Of a stretch of 15,726 nt of DNA, positions 14,329-15,726 are shown one piece after another. Numbering within the stretch: position 1 is the stretch's first letter; every line of letters begins with the position of its first letter. The position numbers were made by a program, and so were the translations under genes. A model generated the notes under the pieces. The model was not told the DNA's origin, searched no databases, and saw only the letters and a list, made by a program, of their open reading frames with translations. The stretch comes from Bacillota bacterium (GTDB taxonomy: Bacteria > Bacillota > Clostridia > Oscillospirales > Butyricicoccaceae), in assembly GCA_030705725.1 (NCBI GenBank), contig JAUZPW010000009.1, forward strand, positions 1-15,726, in the 5' to 3' direction.

Positions 14329-14670
14329 ATGAAGGTTGCTGTAATCGGATCAAGAAGCATAGGACAGGAATTTTATGAAAAGATTTCCGACCATATGCCC
14401 GTAGGTGTCAGTGAGATCATAAGCGGCGGCGCAATAGGCGCCGATACGCTTGCAGCTCTTTATGCAAAGAACAACAACATTAAGCTCACCGTTTTTTATC
14501 CCGACTATGGCATGTATGGGCGCCAGGCGCCGCTTGAACGCAATGCGCTCATCGTAAACCGTGCCGATTACGTTATCGCACTGTGGGACGGCAAATCCGG
14601 CGGAACCCGCAATGTTATTTTGAGCTGTCTCGAAAAAAACAAACCTGTAAAAGTTATTATGGCGAAATAA
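14329..14670 (+). CDS. SLOG-domain (DUF2493/YspA-like) nucleotide-binding protein
   Basis: A 113-residue protein that is a single Rossmann-like SLOG domain. Visible features: the N-terminal strand KVAVIGSRS, the glycine-rich loop ISGGAIGADTLAALYA that binds a nucleotide or sugar-phosphate in this superfamily, the polar segment GRQAPLERNALIVNRADYVI, and GGTRNVI near the end. It is close to the cpYpsA/YspA-related DUF2493 group, relatives of DprA and LOG phosphoribohydrolases. No substrate is established for this small clostridial type. It is the only + strand gene, divergent from spoIVB and convergent with fba, and ends in a shared terminator. Confidence 0.82.
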   Translation: MKVAVIGSRSIGQEFYEKISDHMPVGVSEIISGGAIGADTLAALYAKNNNIKLTVFYPDYGMYGRQAPLERNALIVNRADYVIALWDGKSGGTRNVILSCLEKNKPVKVIMAK

Positions 14671-14706
14671 AAAATGGAACCGAAAAAACTTCGGTTCCAT
14701 TTTTTT
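14671..14706. terminator. Bidirectional terminator between the SLOG gene and fba
   Basis: A 14-bp perfect stem (AAAATGGAACCGAA at 14671-14684 with TTCGGTTCCATTTT at 14690-14703) and a 5-nt loop. T runs follow on both strands (to 14706 on +, and from the paired A run on -). It ends the SLOG gene on the plus strand and fba on the minus strand. Confidence 0.9.
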
Positions 14707-14717
14707 GTTTTCTTTTA

Positions 14718-15653
14718 TTAAGCTTTTCCGCTGCAGCCCAGAACATCTTTAAGTTTATGCTTTACGACTGTCTTGATATTTTCTCTGGCCGGTTTAAGAT
14801 ATTGTCTCGGGTCGAAGTGATCCGGATTTTCGTAAAAATGCTGACGGATAGAGGCGGTCATCGCAAGCCTCAGGTCAGAATCGATATTAATTTTGCAGAC
14901 GGCCATTTTTGCCGCCTGGCGAAGCATTTCCTCGGGAACTCCGATTGCGTCGGGCATTTTCCCTCCGTAAGTGTTGACTATTTTAACATATTCCTGCATA
15001 ACGGAAGACGCGCCGTGCAAAACTATCGGGAAACCGGGGATCCTCTTCCCCACTTCCTCAAGGATGTCGAAGCGCAGGCGGGGTTTCTGTCCGGGCTTGA
15101 ATTTATAAGCGCCGTGGCTCGTCCCGATAGCGATCGCAAGAGAGTCGACGCCGGTCTTTTCAACAAATTCCTCGACCTCGGCGGGGTTTGTGAACTGGGC
15201 GTCTTCTGCGCTTACGTTAACGGCGTCTTCTATGCCGGCAAGCTTGCCGAGTTCGCCCTCGACAACAACGCCTTTTGAGTGGGCGTACTCTACAACCTCT
15301 TTCGTAACCTTTATATTGGTTTCAAAATCATATTTTGAGCCGTCAATCATAACCGAGGTAAAGCCGCCGTCCACGCAGGCTTTGCAGACCTCGAAGTCTT
15401 CTCCGTGATCAAGGTGGAGCGCTATCGGAAGTCCGGTATCTATTATCGCCGCTTCCACAAGCTTAACGAGATAAATATGCTTCGCGTATTTTCTGGCCCC
15501 GGCGGATACCTGAAGAATGAGAGGCGCGTTTTCCTCTTTGCCCGCTTCGGTTATACCCTGAATGATCTCCATGTTGTTTACATTGAAAGCGCCTATGGCG
15601 TACCCGCCCTCGTATGCTTTTTTGAACATTTCCTTGGTTGTCACAAGAGGCAT
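14718..15653 (-). CDS. fba: Fructose-bisphosphate aldolase, class II
   Basis: Zinc-dependent cleavage of fructose 1,6-bisphosphate to DHAP and glyceraldehyde 3-phosphate in glycolysis, reversible in gluconeogenesis. The 311-residue product shows the class II landmarks: AFNVNNME (22-29), HLDHGEDFE (80-88) with catalytic Asp82 and zinc ligand His83, SVMIDGSKYDFETN, VVVEGELGKLAG (Glu134), GTSHGAYKFK with zinc His180, VLHGASS with zinc His213, and KINIDSDLRLA in the phosphate site. The ATG at 15653 has AAGGAG 8 nt upstream and gives the usual PLVTTKEMF N-terminus. The frame runs 11 codons further, but without an SD. Confidence 0.97.
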   Translation of the reverse strand: MPLVTTKEMFKKAYEGGYAIGAFNVNNMEIIQGITEAGKEENAPLILQVSAGARKYAKHIYLVKLVEAAIIDTGLPIALHLDHGEDFEVCKACVDGGFTSVMIDGSKYDFETNIKVTKEVVEYAHSKGVVVEGELGKLAGIEDAVNVSAEDAQFTNPAEVEEFVEKTGVDSLAIAIGTSHGAYKFKPGQKPRLRFDILEEVGKRIPGFPIVLHGASSVMQEYVKIVNTYGGKMPDAIGVPEEMLRQAAKMAVCKINIDSDLRLAMTASIRQHFYENPDHFDPRQYLKPARENIKTVVKHKLKDVLGCSGKA

Positions 15654-15665
15654 TTTAATTACTCC

Positions 15666-15683
15666 TTTACAAAATTTACAAAA
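15666..15683. repeat. 9-bp tandem repeat in the fba leader
   Basis: Two adjacent identical copies of TTTACAAAA (15666-15674 and 15675-15683; TTTTGTAAA on the coding strand). The copy nearest the gene touches the AAGGAG Shine-Dalgarno (15667-15662). Confidence 0.8.
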
Positions 15684-15687
15684 CAAT

Positions 15688-15715
15688 TCTATATTATTTA
15701 TGCGAGTTAAAGCAA
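15688..15715 (-). promoter_or_regulatory. Candidate promoter of fba
   Basis: The minus strand has TTGCTT (15715-15710), a 16-nt spacer and TATAGA (15693-15688), 35 nt before the fba ATG. The match is modest, with the -10 agreeing at 4 of 6 positions. Confidence 0.3.
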
Positions 15716-15726
15716 GTGAAATTTCA

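Noticed and set aside
14144..14353. 69-codon minus-strand frame upstream of spoIVB
   Set aside because: It starts inside the SLOG gene, has no recognisable domain, is low-complexity Phe/Ile-rich, and covers the putative spoIVB promoter region.
14583..15278. 231-codon open frame on the plus strand
   Set aside because: It runs through the SLOG gene, the bidirectional terminator and antisense to fba; the terminator and the conserved aldolase frame rule it out.

Overview
The window reads as chromosome of an anaerobic, endospore-lineage Firmicute, most likely an uncultured clostridium. Three things point there: the spoIVB-spo0A pair, a ferredoxin-linked 2-oxoacid oxidoreductase, and the cdaA-cdaR, carD-ispD-ispF and class II aldolase genes typical of Clostridia. 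I cannot name a genus. All genes except one (14329-14670, +) lie on the minus strand, so the operons are described here from high to low coordinates. No mobile element, CRISPR array, tRNA or rRNA was seen, and no gene-free stretch exceeds about 225 bases.

Layout from the right end: fba (class II fructose-bisphosphate aldolase) converges on a small + strand SLOG/DUF2493 gene, and the two share a bidirectional terminator. Divergent from the SLOG gene is spoIVB, preceded by a sigma-G-like promoter and followed by spo0A. Next comes a singly transcribed hemolysin III/PAQR membrane protein with its own promoter and terminator. Then follows a compact seven-gene operon (11228 to 5708): a P-loop ATPase, the delta, alpha (VorB), beta and gamma subunits of a 2-oxoacid:ferredoxin oxidoreductase, an XRE-cupin regulator and an AMP-forming acyl-CoA synthetase. 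Its stop and start codons mostly touch or overlap, and it ends in a strong terminator. carD follows with a good sigma-A promoter and its own terminator. After it come ispD-ispF (MEP isoprenoid pathway), a DUF3343 putative Se/S carrier gene overlapping a cysteine desulfurase gene, and finally cdaA-cdaR (c-di-AMP synthesis and its regulator) at the left edge.

How they work together: the oxidoreductase plus acyl-CoA synthetase could interconvert a carboxylic acid, its acyl-CoA and the one-carbon-longer 2-oxoacid using reduced ferredoxin. One possible use is assimilation of branched-chain or aryl acids into amino acids, under the cupin-domain regulator. The cysteine desulfurase with DUF3343 looks like a sulfur or selenium mobilisation pair.

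The most striking observation is in Spo0A. Its DNA-binding domain and the rest of the phosphorylation pocket are conserved, but the phospho-accepting aspartate (Asp56 of Bacillus subtilis) is a glutamate (Glu57, codon GAA at 12742-12740). This would remove ordinary aspartyl phosphorylation and may mimic the phosphorylated state. An intact SpoIVB protease gene lies directly upstream. Together these suggest a sporulation master regulator controlled by something other than the classical phosphorelay.
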